From Gammaproteobacteria bacterium RIFCSPHIGHO2_12_FULL_63_22 (GTDB taxonomy: Bacteria > Pseudomonadota > Gammaproteobacteria > Xanthomonadales > Xanthomonadaceae), in contig MGYJ01000078.1 of NCBI GenBank assembly GCA_001801685.1, positions 124,001 through 188,000 on the forward strand: DNA of 64,000 nucleotides. The letters are read 5' to 3'. The notes beneath the pieces are model-generated. The model was not told the DNA's origin. It was given only the letters and a program-made list of their open reading frames with translations, and made no database searches. Positions 35,908-47,529 of the stretch are shown here, piece after piece (position 1 is the first letter of the stretch; each line of letters starts with the position of its first letter). A program made the position numbers and the translations under genes.

Positions 35908-35934
35908 AAGCCCAGCCTAGTGCTGGGCTTTTTT
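35908..35934 (+). terminator. Intrinsic terminator 32 bases before argF', possible attenuator
   Basis: AAGCCCAGC (35908-35916) pairs with GCTGGGCTT (35922-35930) around CTAGT, then TTTT. It either ends the glycine-zipper transcript or acts as an attenuator for the arginine operon. A competing pairing exists: GTTGGGT (35873-35879) with GCCCAGC (35910-35916), seven pairs including two G-U. Confidence 0.85.
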
Positions 35935-35965
35935 GTTTTCCAATTTCTCCACAGGATCACCACGA

Positions 35966-36970
35966 ATGAAGCACTTCCTCAACACCCAGGACTGGACCCG
36001 CCCCGAGCTCGACGCCTTGCTGGCCCAGGCCGCCGCCTTCAAGCGCTCGAAGATCGGCGACCAGTTGCGCGGCAAGTCCATCGCGTTGGTGTTCTTCAAT
36101 CCGTCGCTGCGCACCCGCACCAGTTTTGAGTTGGGCGCGTTCCAGTTGGGCGGCCACGCGGTGGTGCTGGCGCCGGGCAAGGACGCCTGGCCGATCGAGT
36201 TCGAGCTGGGCACGGTGATGGACGGCGATACCGAGGAGCATATTTCCGAGGTGGCCAAGGTATTGTCGCGCTACGTCGACCTGATTGCCGTGCGCGCCTT
36301 TCCGAAGTTCCAGGACTGGTCGGTGGACCGCCAGGACAAAGTGCTGAAGGGCTTCGCCAAGCACGCCACGGTGCCGGTGATCAATCTGGAAACCATCACC
36401 CATCCCTGCCAGGAACTGGCCCACATCATGGCGCTGCAACAGCGCTTCGGCACCGACCTGCGCGGCAAGAAATACGTGCTGACCTGGACCTACCACCCGA
36501 AGGCGCTGAACACCGCCGTCGCCAACTCGGCGCTGACCATCGCCACCCGCTTCGGCATGGACGTGACTCTTCTCTGCCCGACACCCGATTACGTGCTCGA
36601 CTCGCGATACATGGATTTCGGTGCCGCGAACGTGGCTGAAAATGGCGGCTCGCTGACCGTCAGCCACGACATCGCCTCCGCTTATTCCGGCGCAGACGTG
36701 GTCTATGCAAAAAGCTGGGGCGCGCTGCCGTACTTCGGCAACTGGGACCAGGAAAAGCCCATCCGCGACCAGTTCAAGCACTTCATCGTGGACGAGGCGA
36801 AGATGGCCCTTACCAACAATGGCGTCTTCAGCCATTGCCTGCCGCTGCGCCGGAATATCAAGGCGACCGATGCGGTGATGGATTCGCCGGCCTGCATCGC
36901 CATTGATGAGGCCGAAAACCGCCTGCACGTGCAGAAGGCCATCATGGCCGCGCTAGTTGCCGCAAACTGA
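35966..36970 (+). CDS. argF': N-acetylornithine carbamoyltransferase
   Basis: Forms N-acetylcitrulline from N-acetylornithine and carbamoyl phosphate in the Xanthomonas-type arginine pathway. The start at ATG 35966 gives [19 protein letters not shown], 334 aa, which agrees closely with my recollection of the X. campestris enzyme and not with ordinary ornithine transcarbamylases. The carbamoyl-phosphate motif is SLRTR (residues 47-51), HPCQEL is present, and [13 protein letters not shown] keeps the lysine reported to be carboxylated in the Xanthomonas enzyme. First structural gene of the arg operon; argG follows after 16 bases. Confidence 0.95.
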   Translation: MKHFLNTQDWTRPELDALLAQAAAFKRSKIGDQLRGKSIALVFFNPSLRTRTSFELGAFQLGGHAVVLAPGKDAWPIEFELGTVMDGDTEEHISEVAKVLSRYVDLIAVRAFPKFQDWSVDRQDKVLKGFAKHATVPVINLETITHPCQELAHIMALQQRFGTDLRGKKYVLTWTYHPKALNTAVANSALTIATRFGMDVTLLCPTPDYVLDSRYMDFGAANVAENGGSLTVSHDIASAYSGADVVYAKSWGALPYFGNWDQEKPIRDQFKHFIVDEAKMALTNNGVFSHCLPLRRNIKATDAVMDSPACIAIDEAENRLHVQKAIMAALVAAN

Positions 36971-36986
36971 AACCAACGGAACCGAC

Positions 36987-38183
36987 ATGACCAACAAGAA
37001 AGACATCGTTCTCGCCTTCTCGGGCGGCCTGGACACCAGCTTCTGTGTTCCCTACCTGCAGGAACGCGGTTATGCGGTGCACACCGTGTTCGCCGACACC
37101 GGCGGCGTGGACGCCGAGGAGCGTGCCTTCATCGAGGACCGCGCCGCCGAGCTGGGCGTCACCAGCCACGTCACCGTGGATGGCGGTCCCGCCATCTGGA
37201 ACGGTTTCGTGAAGCCCTTCGTCTGGGCCGGCGAGGGATACCAGGGCCAGTACCCGCTGCTGGTGTCGGACCGCTACCTGATCGTCGAGGCGGCGTTGCA
37301 GCGCTGCAATGAACTGGGCACGCGCGAGATCGCGCATGGCTGCACCGGCATGGGCAACGACCAGGTGCGCTTCGACCTGGCGGTGAAGGCGCTGGGCGAC
37401 TATGAAATCGTCGCGCCGATCCGGGAAATCCAGAAGGAGCACACGCAGACCCGCGCCTACGAACAGGCCTACCTGGAGGAACGCGGCTTCGGCGTGCGCG
37501 CCAAGCAGAAGGCCTACACCATCAACGAGAACCTGCTCGGCCTGACCATGTCCGGCGGCGAGATCGATCGTTGGGAAGCCCCGGGCGAGGGCGCGCGCGG
37601 CTGGTGCGCACCGCGCGCCGAGTGGCCAACGCAGCCCTTGCGCGCAACGCTGCGCTTTGAAAACGGCGTTGCGGTGGCGCTGGATGGCGACGTCATGCCC
37701 GGCCACCGGATGCTGGCGAAATTGAACGCGATGTTCGCCGCGTATGGCGTCGGTCGCGGCATCTACACCGGCGACACCACGATTGGCTTGAAAGGCCGCA
37801 TCATTTTCGAAGCGCCCGGACTGGCGGCCTTGCTCAGCGCGCACCGCGCGCTGGAAGAAGCCGTGCTCAGCAAACATCAAAACCGCTTCAAGCCCGACGT
37901 GGCGCGCAAGTGGGTCGAACTCGTTTACGAAGGTTTCTACCGCGACCCATTGAAGGCCGACCTCGAGACCTTCCTCGCCTCCAGCCAGCGTTGCGTGAAT
38001 GGCGAAGTGATGATCGAGACCCAAGGCGGAACCGTCGGCGCTGTCGCGCTGAAGTCGCCGCACATCCTCAATGCCAAGGGCGCGACCTACGCACAGTCGG
38101 CCGACTGGGGCGTGGCCGAGGCGGAAGGCTTCATCCGTCTCTATGGAATGAGCAGCACCCTGTGGGCCGAGGTCAATCGCTGA
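36987..38183 (+). CDS. argG: Argininosuccinate synthase
   Basis: Condenses citrulline with aspartate using ATP. ATG 36987 ([20 protein letters not shown]) is chosen; the PP-loop SGGLDTS starts at about residue 12. The 398-aa protein keeps the nucleotide and citrulline binding sections ([33 protein letters not shown]). It lies between the acetylornithine transcarbamylase and the deacetylase that supplies free citrulline, and its stop overlaps the next ATG by one base. Confidence 0.96.
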   Translation: MTNKKDIVLAFSGGLDTSFCVPYLQERGYAVHTVFADTGGVDAEERAFIEDRAAELGVTSHVTVDGGPAIWNGFVKPFVWAGEGYQGQYPLLVSDRYLIVEAALQRCNELGTREIAHGCTGMGNDQVRFDLAVKALGDYEIVAPIREIQKEHTQTRAYEQAYLEERGFGVRAKQKAYTINENLLGLTMSGGEIDRWEAPGEGARGWCAPRAEWPTQPLRATLRFENGVAVALDGDVMPGHRMLAKLNAMFAAYGVGRGIYTGDTTIGLKGRIIFEAPGLAALLSAHRALEEAVLSKHQNRFKPDVARKWVELVYEGFYRDPLKADLETFLASSQRCVNGEVMIETQGGTVGAVALKSPHILNAKGATYAQSADWGVAEAEGFIRLYGMSSTLWAEVNR

Positions 38184-39277
38184 TGTTGAGTCGCGTCCTC
38201 CAGCATCTGGATGCCTTGGTGGCGTTCGACACGCGCAATCCACCGCGTGCCATCGGCAGCGATGGCATCTTCGATTACTTGCGCGAAAAACTGACGGGCT
38301 TCGATGTTCGGGTCAGCGACCACGGGGCAGGGGCCGTTTCCCTGCTGGCCGTGCGTGGGCAGACCTCGCGCGTTTTCAACGTGCACCTCGACACCGTGCC
38401 GAGCTCGCCGGCGTGGACGGCCGACCCGCTGCGCCTGCGGGTCAGTACCGATCGCGCCATCGGTCTTGGCGCCTGTGACATCAAGGGTGCGGCCGCCTGC
38501 CTGCTCGCTGCGGCTGAAGACTCCACGGGCCCCGTGGCCTTCCTCTTCAGCAGTGATGAAGAAGCCAATGACGCGCGCTGCATTCCCGCTTTCCTGCAGA
38601 CCGACCATGGCTTCAGCGAAGCGATCATCGCCGAGCCGACCAATGCGCAGGCCGTGCTGGCGCATCGCGGCATCGTGTCGGCGCGGATCGCCTTCAAGGG
38701 CCAGGCGGGACACGCGTCCGCCGCCAACGCGCTCGAGCTGAGCGCCGTGCACCAGGCCATGCGCTGGGGCGTGAAGTCGCTCGACCATGTTGCCTCGCTG
38801 GCCCACGCGCGTTTCGGCGGCCTGACCGGCCTGCGCTTCAATATCGGCAAGGTGGAAGGCGGCATCAAGGGCAATGTCATTGCCCCGTCGGCCGAGCTGC
38901 GCTTTGGTTTCCGGCCGCTGCCGTCGCAGGACTTCGAACAATTGCACGATACGTTCCGGAGTTTCGCCGAGCCGGCAGCACTGGCCGACTATGAAGAAAC
39001 GTTTCGCGGCCCGTCCTTGCCTTCTGGCGACATCGCGAGCGCCGAGGAACGTCGCCTGCAGGCGCGCGACCTGGCCGATGCACTTGAACTGCCGATCGGC
39101 AACGCGGTCGATTTCTGGACCGAAGCTTCGTTGTTCTCCGCTGCCGGCTTAACCTCACTGGTCTACGGCCCGGGTGACATCGCCCAGGCGCATTCAGCCG
39201 ACGAATGGGTTGCGCTCGAGCAACTTGCCACCGTTGTTTCCACCTACCACCGCCTGATGGGTGGCCAACATGCCTAA
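38183..39277 (+). CDS. argE': N-acetylcitrulline deacetylase (M20 family)
   Basis: Zinc-dependent M20 amidohydrolase, 364 aa, start at ATG 38183 overlapping the argG stop. Metal-site motifs are [32 protein letters not shown] and EPTNAQ. A dimerisation domain is present ([18 protein letters not shown]). In Xanthomonadales this gene is the acetylcitrulline deacetylase that replaces acetylornithine deacetylase, which matches its position right after argF' and argG. By sequence alone it could also be called a generic ArgE/DapE. Confidence 0.9.
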   Translation: MLSRVLQHLDALVAFDTRNPPRAIGSDGIFDYLREKLTGFDVRVSDHGAGAVSLLAVRGQTSRVFNVHLDTVPSSPAWTADPLRLRVSTDRAIGLGACDIKGAAACLLAAAEDSTGPVAFLFSSDEEANDARCIPAFLQTDHGFSEAIIAEPTNAQAVLAHRGIVSARIAFKGQAGHASAANALELSAVHQAMRWGVKSLDHVASLAHARFGGLTGLRFNIGKVEGGIKGNVIAPSAELRFGFRPLPSQDFEQLHDTFRSFAEPAALADYEETFRGPSLPSGDIASAEERRLQARDLADALELPIGNAVDFWTEASLFSAAGLTSLVYGPGDIAQAHSADEWVALEQLATVVSTYHRLMGGQHA

Positions 39278-40592
39278 GCCAATGAACGACCTTCGCCCCA
39301 CCATCGTCCGCCTGCTGTCCAACATGGCCAGCGCGAAGGAAATCCAGCAGTACCTCAAGCGCTTCTCGCAGCTTGATGCGGCGAAATTCGCCGTGGTGAA
39401 GGTTGGCGGCGCCATCCTGCGCGACGACATGGAAGCCCTGGTTTCTTCACTCGCCTTCCTGCAGCAGGTGGGACTGACGCCGATCGTGGTGCACGGCGCC
39501 GGCCCGCAGCTCGACGAGGAGATGAAGGCCGAACGCATCACCAAGGAAACCATCGACGGCCTGCGCGTCACCACGCCAGAAGGCCTGGCCGTGGTGCGCC
39601 GCGTGTTCCAGCAGGAAAACCTGCGCCTGGTCGAAGCACTGCAGGCGCAGGGCGTTCGCGCCACGTCGGTTACCTCAGGCGTGTTCGAGTGCGTGTTCCT
39701 CAACAAGCGCAAGTACGGGCTGGTCGGCAAGGTGGCGAAGGTGCATACCGCGTCGATCGAGGCCGCGATCAAGGTCGGCTCGATCCCTGTCATCGCGTCC
39801 TTGGGCGAAACCGTCGGCGGCCAGATCCTCAACGTCAATGCCGACTGGGCCGCCAACGACCTGGTCATGACCCTGCAGCCCTACAAGATCATCTTCCTCA
39901 CCGGTACCGGCGGCTTGCTGGACGGCGATGGTGAGTTGATTGATTCCATCAACCTGTCCACCGAATACGACGAGCTGATGCACCAGCCCTGGCTGCATTC
40001 GGGAATGAAGCTGAAGATCGAGCAGATCCACGACCTGCTGATGCAGTTGCCGCCGTCGTCGTCGGTGTCCATCACCCGACCCGATGAACTGGCCAAGGAG
40101 CTGTTCACCCATCGCGGCTCGGGCACGCTGGTTCGTCGGGGCGAGAAGATCCGCAGTGTCGATTCCTGGAAGAAGCTCGACCTGAAGCGCCTGAAGTCAC
40201 TCATCGAGTCGGGCTTCGGCCGCAAGCTGGCGCCGGATTACTTCACGGCGACCAAGCCGTTCCGCATTTTTGTCAGCGAGCACTATCGCGCGGCCCTGGT
40301 GTTGACGCTGGAAGACGGCATCCCGCACCTCGACAAGTTCGCGGTCAGCGACGATGCGCAGGGCGAAGGCCTGGGCCGCGCCGCGTGGCTGGTGATGCGC
40401 GCGAGCACGCCGCAATTGTTCTGGCGCTCGCGCGCCGACAACCAGATCAACGAGTTCTATTTCGACGAATCCGACGGCTGCATCAAGGGCGAGCAATGGA
40501 ATGTGTTCTGGTATGGGCTGGAAAGCTTCGACCAGATCCGTTTCGCGGTGGACCACTGCATGGCGCGGCCCGCCACCTTGAAGGGACCCTGA
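39270..40592 (+). CDS. argB: Bifunctional N-acetylglutamate kinase/synthase
   Basis: A 440-aa fusion. The N-terminal amino-acid kinase domain (to about residue 285) has [24 protein letters not shown] and [12 protein letters not shown] and phosphorylates N-acetylglutamate. The C-terminal domain (about 295-440) is a GNAT-type acetyltransferase of the vertebrate-like NAGS class that makes N-acetylglutamate; [17 protein letters not shown] is its acetyl-CoA loop. ATG 39270 is taken as start, overlapping the argE' stop by 8 bases; GTG 39261 and ATG 39282 are also in frame. No separate argA is needed. Confidence 0.95.
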   Translation: MPKPMNDLRPTIVRLLSNMASAKEIQQYLKRFSQLDAAKFAVVKVGGAILRDDMEALVSSLAFLQQVGLTPIVVHGAGPQLDEEMKAERITKETIDGLRVTTPEGLAVVRRVFQQENLRLVEALQAQGVRATSVTSGVFECVFLNKRKYGLVGKVAKVHTASIEAAIKVGSIPVIASLGETVGGQILNVNADWAANDLVMTLQPYKIIFLTGTGGLLDGDGELIDSINLSTEYDELMHQPWLHSGMKLKIEQIHDLLMQLPPSSSVSITRPDELAKELFTHRGSGTLVRRGEKIRSVDSWKKLDLKRLKSLIESGFGRKLAPDYFTATKPFRIFVSEHYRAALVLTLEDGIPHLDKFAVSDDAQGEGLGRAAWLVMRASTPQLFWRSRADNQINEFYFDESDGCIKGEQWNVFWYGLESFDQIRFAVDHCMARPATLKGP

Positions 40593-40596
40593 CCGC

Positions 40597-41205
40597 ATGG
40601 CCGCCTGGTTGGCTCCGATCGCCTTGCAAGGCCGCCATGTGCGGCTCGAGCCGCTGTCGCTGGCGCATGTGCCCGGCCTGCAGCAGGCGACCCGCGACGG
40701 CGAACTCTGGCGCCTTTGGTACACCTCGGTGCCCGATCCGGATGGCATGCACGCCTACGTGGAAAAGGCCTTGGCGCTGCGTGACGCGGGGGCCGCCTTG
40801 CCCTGGGCAGTGATCGATGCCAATGGCGAAGTCGTGGGCAGCACGCGCTACGGCAACGTGGATGCCGACAACAAGCGCGTGGAGATCGGCTGGACCTGGT
40901 ATGCGAAACGCGTGCAGCGCACCGCGTTGAACACCGAGGCCAAACTGTTGCTGCTGACGCATGCGTTCGAGGCGCTGGATTGCGCGGCGGTAGAATTCCG
41001 CACGAGCTGGTTCAACCACGCCTCGCGCAACGCCATTGCGCGCCTTGGCGCGAAGCAGGACGGCATCTTGCGCAAGCACATGCGCATGGCCGATGGCCAG
41101 CATCGCGACACCGTCGTATTTTCTATCATCGACGGCGAATGGCCGATGGTGAAGCGGCACCTTTCCTTCAAGCTCGAACAATCCCACCGGAGCAGTCAGT
41201 CATGA
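40597..41205 (+). CDS. GNAT-family N-acetyltransferase (RimJ/RimL type) inside the arg operon
   Basis: A 202-aa single-domain acetyltransferase. The RimL-like features are the start [39 protein letters not shown], and an acceptor-helix region [20 protein letters not shown]. It begins 4 bases after argB and overlaps argC by four bases (ATGA), so it is tightly built into the operon. The substrate is not known: RimL relatives acetylate protein N-termini, but the location suggests a possible link to the acetylated arginine pathway. Confidence 0.9.
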   Translation: MAAWLAPIALQGRHVRLEPLSLAHVPGLQQATRDGELWRLWYTSVPDPDGMHAYVEKALALRDAGAALPWAVIDANGEVVGSTRYGNVDADNKRVEIGWTWYAKRVQRTALNTEAKLLLLTHAFEALDCAAVEFRTSWFNHASRNAIARLGAKQDGILRKHMRMADGQHRDTVVFSIIDGEWPMVKRHLSFKLEQSHRSSQS

Positions 41206-42158
41206 GCAAGCGCATCGGACTCATCGGGGCTCGTGGGCATGTCGGCGCGGAGTTGATCCGCCTGATTGCCGGGCATCCCGAACTCGAGCTGGCCTTCGTG
41301 TCATCGCGCGAGCGGGTAGGGCAATCGGTGGCCGAGCACCACCCGGAAGTCGGCGGCGACCTGCGTTACGTCGAGGTCACCCCGGAAAATATCGCCTCGT
41401 ATCCTGCCGACGCGCTGATCCTGGCACTGCCCAATGGCAAGGCGGCGCCCTACGTCGCAGCGATCGATGCCAATGCACCCGGTACCGTCGTGCTCGATCT
41501 TTCAGCCGACTATCGCTTCAACCCTGACTGGTATTACGGCTTGCCGGAGCTCACGCGCAAGCAGTACCACGGCCAGAAGCGCATCAGCAATCCCGGCTGT
41601 TACGCCACCGCGATGCAGCTGGCGATCGCCCCACTGCGCGATTCCCTGTCGGGACCGGCGCAGTGCTTCGGTGTGTCGGGCTTCAGCGGCGCCGGGACCT
41701 CGCCGTCAGACAAGAACGATCCTGAAAAGCTGCGCGACAACCTCATTCCCTATGCGTTGACCGACCATATCCACGAGCGCGAGGCCGGGGAAAAACTGGG
41801 CTGGACGGTGCAGTTCATGCCGCATGTCGCGCCGCATTTCCGCGGCCTGTCCATCACTGCCAACCTGCACCTGCGCGAGCCGATGACATTGCACGATATC
41901 CGCCAGCGCTACCTCGATTTCTATGCCGGCGAGCCCCTGGTCGGCGTGCAGGACGATGCACCGTGGGTCAGCGCGATTGCCGGCAAGCCCGGCGCGCTGG
42001 TCGGTGGGTTCACGATGGGCGAAGTCGGGCGTCGCGTAGTGCTGGTATCGGTGCTCGACAATCTGTTGAAGGGCGCGGCGACCCAGGCGCTGCAGAACCT
42101 CAACCTGGTTTTCGGTTTTCCCGAGACCCAGGGCATTACCACGGTTTCCGAAGGCTGA
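41202..42158 (+). CDS. argC: N-acetyl-gamma-glutamyl-phosphate reductase
   Basis: NADPH-dependent reduction of N-acetylglutamyl phosphate to the semialdehyde. ATG 41202 ([21 protein letters not shown]) overlaps the upstream gene by four bases. The 318-aa protein has a Rossmann dinucleotide motif GARGHVG and the catalytic C133 in [10 protein letters not shown] conserved [14 protein letters not shown] section follows. The next gene, argH, starts 5 bases downstream. Confidence 0.96.
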   Translation: MSKRIGLIGARGHVGAELIRLIAGHPELELAFVSSRERVGQSVAEHHPEVGGDLRYVEVTPENIASYPADALILALPNGKAAPYVAAIDANAPGTVVLDLSADYRFNPDWYYGLPELTRKQYHGQKRISNPGCYATAMQLAIAPLRDSLSGPAQCFGVSGFSGAGTSPSDKNDPEKLRDNLIPYALTDHIHEREAGEKLGWTVQFMPHVAPHFRGLSITANLHLREPMTLHDIRQRYLDFYAGEPLVGVQDDAPWVSAIAGKPGALVGGFTMGEVGRRVVLVSVLDNLLKGAATQALQNLNLVFGFPETQGITTVSEG

Positions 42159-42163
42159 CCCTG

Positions 42164-43453
42164 ATGTCCGACCTGCTTTGGCAAAAACCCGGTGTCCAGG
42201 TGGACGCGGCGATCCAGGACTTCCTCGCGGGCGAGGACGTCATCCTCGATCGCGAATTCTTCCTGTTCGACATCCAGGCGAGCAAGGCGCACGCCGAGGG
42301 CTTGCAACACATCGGCATCCTCGATGCCGATGAGCTGGCGGGCCTGCAGCGCGAGCTCGATTTATTGGCCGCAGATTTCAGCGAAGGCCGCTTCGTGCTG
42401 GATGCTCGTTTCGAGGATTGCCATTCAGCCATCGAATCGCGCCTGACAGAACGCCTGGGCGATGCCGGGCGCAAGATCCACACCGGGCGCAGCCGCAACG
42501 ACCAGATCCTGGTCGCGACGCGGCTGTGGTTGAAGGACCGTTTGTCGCGCGTCGCATCACTCTGCGCCGATGCCGCGCGCGTCGCGCTGGATCGTGCCGA
42601 AGCCGAAAAGGCGCTGCCCATGCCTGGTTACACGCACCTGCAACGCGCCGTCGTTTCATCGGCCGGCATGTGGTGGTCTGCCTGGGCCGAAGCCTTTGTC
42701 GACAACGCGCAGCGCGCGCGCCAGACGCTTGCCTGGATCGACGCCAATCCGCTGGGCAGCGCCGCGGGCTACGGCATCAACCTGCCGCTGGACCGCGACC
42801 ATTCGACGCAGGCGTTGGGTTTTGCACGCATGCAGGTGTCGGCGCCCTATGCGCAACTATCGCGCGGCAAGTTCGAGATGGCGGCGATCGAATCGCTCGG
42901 ATCGGCACTGCTCGATTTGCGTCGCCTGGCCTGGGACTTGTCGCTTTTCACCAGCGCGGAGTTCGGCTTCGTCAGCCTGCCGCCGGAATACACGACGGGC
43001 AGCTCGATCATGCCCAACAAGCGCAATCCCGACGTCATCGAACTGATGCGTGCGACCTACGCCAGCGCCGCTGCCGCGCGCACCGAAATCGAGCAGCTGT
43101 TGTCGCTGCCTTCCGGTTATCACCGGGATCTGCAGTTCAGCAAGGGCGCCATATTCCACGCTTTCGGTCGCGGCCTGTCGGCGCTCGCGCTATTACCCGA
43201 CCTGTTGCGGCGCCTGTCGTGGAATCCCGAACGCATGCGCGCCGCGCTCGATCCGTCCATGTATGCCACCGACCTTGCCGTCGATCTCGCGCGGCAAGGC
43301 CTGCCGTTTCGCGACGCGTACAAGCAGGCGGCCGACCCGGCACGCTGGGCGCAGGGCGATCCGGAAGCAAGCCTGCAGGCACGTGTATCGCCTGGCGCGT
43401 CGGCCGACCTTCGGCTGGATGTGTTGCGGCAACGGCTGGACGGAATTAGCTGA
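42164..43453 (+). CDS. argH: Argininosuccinate lyase
   Basis: Last step of arginine synthesis: splits argininosuccinate into arginine and fumarate. ATG 42164 gives [20 protein letters not shown] and a 429-aa protein, slightly shorter than the E. coli enzyme. Family motifs are [19 protein letters not shown] and the fumarase-superfamily signature [12 protein letters not shown]. Its stop overlaps the proB start by one base, joining arginine and proline synthesis in one transcript. Confidence 0.96.
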   Translation: MSDLLWQKPGVQVDAAIQDFLAGEDVILDREFFLFDIQASKAHAEGLQHIGILDADELAGLQRELDLLAADFSEGRFVLDARFEDCHSAIESRLTERLGDAGRKIHTGRSRNDQILVATRLWLKDRLSRVASLCADAARVALDRAEAEKALPMPGYTHLQRAVVSSAGMWWSAWAEAFVDNAQRARQTLAWIDANPLGSAAGYGINLPLDRDHSTQALGFARMQVSAPYAQLSRGKFEMAAIESLGSALLDLRRLAWDLSLFTSAEFGFVSLPPEYTTGSSIMPNKRNPDVIELMRATYASAAAARTEIEQLLSLPSGYHRDLQFSKGAIFHAFGRGLSALALLPDLLRRLSWNPERMRAALDPSMYATDLAVDLARQGLPFRDAYKQAADPARWAQGDPEASLQARVSPGASADLRLDVLRQRLDGIS

Positions 43454-44597
43454 TGGACGCGCACGCGTTCGGCGCTCAGCCCTTGCCGGACTGGCGTCGA
43501 GCCGTGCTGAAAGTGGGCAGCAGTTTGCTGGCCGCCGCCGATGGCGGGTTGAGCGACACGCATGCCGCAGGCCTCGCCCGGTTTGTTTCCGATAGCCGCA
43601 GGCAAGGCCGCGAAGTCGTGATCGTGTCGTCCGGCGCGGTGGCAGCCGGACGCGGCGTATTGAAGACCGAAGCCGCCGGCCTGACCCAGCGACAGGCGCT
43701 GGCCGCATTGGGCCAGGCGCCCATGATCGCGCTTTGGCAAAGCTTGTCGGACGTGCCCGTGGCGCAGGTTTTGCTGAGCCACGACGATGTACGCAATCGT
43801 CGCCGCTACCTCAACGCGCGCGCCACGCTGCGCGAATTGCTGCGGCTCGGCGTGCTGCCTGTCATCAATGAAAACGATACCGTTGCCGTGGATGAATTGA
43901 AATTGGGCGACAACGACAATCTTGCCGCGGTGGTCGCGACGCTGGTGGATGCCGACCTGTTGCTGATCGCGACCGATATCGCGGGACTCTACGACGACCA
44001 TCCGGTGCGCAATCCCCGGGCGACACCGCTGCCGCGCATCAAGGCGATCACGCCGACGGTGCTGCGCATGGCGCAGGGCGATGCCGGCACGCTGGGCACG
44101 GGCGGCATGCGCACCAAGCTCGAAGCCGCCAGCAAGGCGGCCGCCGCAGGCATCGGCACCGCGCTTTTTTGCGGTCGCGATGCCGACACCGTGCAGTCCC
44201 TGTCGCAAGGCATCCTGCATGGCAGTTTCGTGGAGCCGCACGGCGACCGCCTTCTCGCGCGCAAGCAGTGGCTGCGCAATGCGCCGGCAGGCCTGCATGG
44301 CCTGCGCGTGGATGCCGGCGCAGCGCGCGCGTTGGTGGAGCGTGGTGCATCGCTGTTGCCGGGCGGTGTGGTGTCGGTGGAAGGCGAGTTCGGTCGCGGC
44401 GATTTGATTGAACTGCGCCTAGCCGGCGCCGACTACGGCCAGGTTTTGGCGCGTGGGCTCGCGCAATATGGTTCCGGCGACATGCAACGCATTGCCGGTC
44501 GTCACAGCCGCGACATCGAGGGCATCCTCGGCTATCGCTATGGCGAGGTCGTGGTGCACCGCGACGACCTAGTCGTCCTTTCGCAGGACTCGCTTGC

Positions 44598-44601
<4 letters not shown>
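43453..44601 (+). CDS. proB: Glutamate 5-kinase
   Basis: First step of proline synthesis, phosphorylating glutamate. The 382-aa protein has an amino-acid kinase domain ([49 protein letters not shown]) and a C-terminal PUA domain (about residues 285-370). It overlaps proA by four bases (ATGA). Proline feedback is expected at the kinase domain from the family, not shown here. Confidence 0.96.
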
Positions 44602-45869
<1,268 letters not shown>

Positions 45870-45953
45870 CAGTTGGAGCTCAGGAGCGGATTCCGGAGCG
45901 AAAGCGACAGGGTGCGGAAGGGCGGACCGGTTATTCCGCTGCGCTTGAACGAC

Positions 45954-45978
45954 AAAGCCGCCTGGGAGGCGGCTTTTT
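45954..45978 (+). terminator. Rho-independent terminator of the arg-pro operon
   Basis: AAAGCCGCC (45954-45962) pairs with GGCGGCTTT (45968-45976) around TGGGA, then TT. On the minus strand it lies just downstream of tRNA-Pro and could serve both transcripts. No gene is seen in 45870-45953. Confidence 0.88.
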
Positions 45979-45992
45979 CATTCAACATGCTT

Positions 45993-46069
<77 letters not shown>

Positions 46070-46081
46070 AGGGAGCCGCCT

Positions 46082-46110
46082 ATTCTAAAGACCGACCCGC
46101 CCTGAGGCAA
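46082..46110 (-). promoter_or_regulatory. Predicted promoter of tRNA-Pro
   Basis: On the minus strand, TTGCCT (46110-46105), a 17-bp spacer and TAGAAT (46087-46082). Transcription would begin near 46075, six bases before the mature tRNA 5' end. Confidence 0.7.
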
Positions 46111-46145
46111 GTTTTGTCTTAAAATACCGGATTCGCGCCGCCCGC

Positions 46146-47528
46146 ATGGAGTTTCGCTTGATCAAGCCCCGCACCCCGCCTGGCGTCATGGAGCTGTTGC
46201 CCCGCGACCAGATCGCCTTCCAGCGCATGCTGGACGTGATCCGGCGCAATTTCGAGCGATTCGGGTTCCTGCCGGTCGAAACGCCCGTGTTCGAACTGTC
46301 GGACGTGCTGCTGACCAAGACCGGTGGCGAGACCGAGCGCCAGGTCTATTTCGTCCAGTCCACGGGTTCGCTCGAGCAAGGCGGTCAGCCGGAACTCGCC
46401 CTGCGCTTCGACCTGACCGTGCCATTGGCTCGCTACGTGGCCGAGCACGAGCACGACCTGGCCTTCCCGTTCCGTCGTTACCAGATGCAGCGCGTCTATC
46501 GCGGCGAGCGCGCCCAGCGCGGCCGTTTCCGCGAGTTCTACCAGTGCGACATCGATGTCATCGGCAAGGACTCATTGTCGGTGCGCTACGACGCCGAAAT
46601 GCCGGCCGTCATCTATTCGGTATTTTCGGAGTTGGGCATCGGCCCCTTCACCGTGCACCTGAACAATCGCAAATTGCTGCGCGGATTCTTCGAAGGCCTC
46701 GGCATCGCCGATGGCGAACGGCAGATGGCCGTGCTGCGTGAAGTGGACAAGCTCGACAAGCGCGGCACCGACCACGTGCGCGCCACCTTGCAGGGCGAAG
46801 GCTTCGGCCTGTCGGAAGCGACCACCGACCAGATCCTGTCCTTCGTGCAGATGCGCTCCACCAGCCATGCCGATGCCTTGGCCCGCCTCGACGCCATGCA
46901 GGGCAATCAAACCCTGGCGCAGGGCGCCGCCGAACTGCGCGAAGTGATCGAACTGCTGCGTGCCAACGGCGTGCCGGAAAAGAACTACGCCATCAACTTC
47001 TCGATTGCGCGCGGCCTCGATTACTACACCGGTACCGTGTACGAAACGATCCTGGACGATTTTCCACAGATCGGCTCGATCTGTTCCGGTGGCCGCTACG
47101 AAAACCTTGCCGGCCACTACAGCAAGTCGCACCTGCCGGGCGTCGGCATTTCCATCGGTGCCACGCGCCTGTTCTGGCAGCTGCGTGAAGCCGGCATCCT
47201 GTCCACCGCCGAAAGTTCGGTAGAAGCCCTGGTCGGCCTGATGGACGAGAGCCGCCTCGGCCAGTCCATGGCGCTGGCGCAACTGCTGCGCGCCGGTGGC
47301 ATCAATACCGAGGTCCAGCTGGAGGCGAAAAAACTCGCCAAGCAATTCCAGTACGCCGATCGCGCCGGTATCCGCTTCATGGTGCTGGTGGGCGAGGACG
47401 AGGCGGCACGCGGGGTCGTCACGGTAAAGGACCTGCGTCGCCAGGAACAATTCGAAGTTCCGCAGGCCGAGCTCGTCGCCGCGCTGAAGGTCGAGTTGGA
47501 ACAACAACGCGCCATGCAGGAACGCTGA
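46146..47528 (+). CDS. hisS: Histidyl-tRNA synthetase
   Basis: Class II synthetase charging tRNA-His. The 460-aa protein begins [20 protein letters not shown] and has motif 2 ([20 protein letters not shown] then [12 protein letters not shown]), the histidine-specific [13 protein letters not shown] and a C-terminal anticodon-binding domain (from about residue 365). A -10-like TAAAAT (46120-46125) lies 20 bases before the ATG. The catalytic His motifs and anticodon domain argue against HisZ. The next gene starts 1 base after the stop. Confidence 0.94.
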   Translation: MEFRLIKPRTPPGVMELLPRDQIAFQRMLDVIRRNFERFGFLPVETPVFELSDVLLTKTGGETERQVYFVQSTGSLEQGGQPELALRFDLTVPLARYVAEHEHDLAFPFRRYQMQRVYRGERAQRGRFREFYQCDIDVIGKDSLSVRYDAEMPAVIYSVFSELGIGPFTVHLNNRKLLRGFFEGLGIADGERQMAVLREVDKLDKRGTDHVRATLQGEGFGLSEATTDQILSFVQMRSTSHADALARLDAMQGNQTLAQGAAELREVIELLRANGVPEKNYAINFSIARGLDYYTGTVYETILDDFPQIGSICSGGRYENLAGHYSKSHLPGVGISIGATRLFWQLREAGILSTAESSVEALVGLMDESRLGQSMALAQLLRAGGINTEVQLEAKKLAKQFQYADRAGIRFMVLVGEDEAARGVVTVKDLRRQEQFEVPQAELVAALKVELEQQRAMQER

Positions 47529-47529
47529 G

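Noticed and set aside
35966-36970. Ordinary ornithine carbamoyltransferase
   Set aside because: The sequence follows the Xanthomonas acetylornithine enzyme and sits beside the acetylcitrulline deacetylase and the ArgB kinase/synthase fusion.
46146-47528. HisZ (regulatory subunit of ATP phosphoribosyltransferase)
   Set aside because: The histidine-specific synthetase motifs and a C-terminal anticodon-binding domain are present, and HisG here is the long, self-regulated form.
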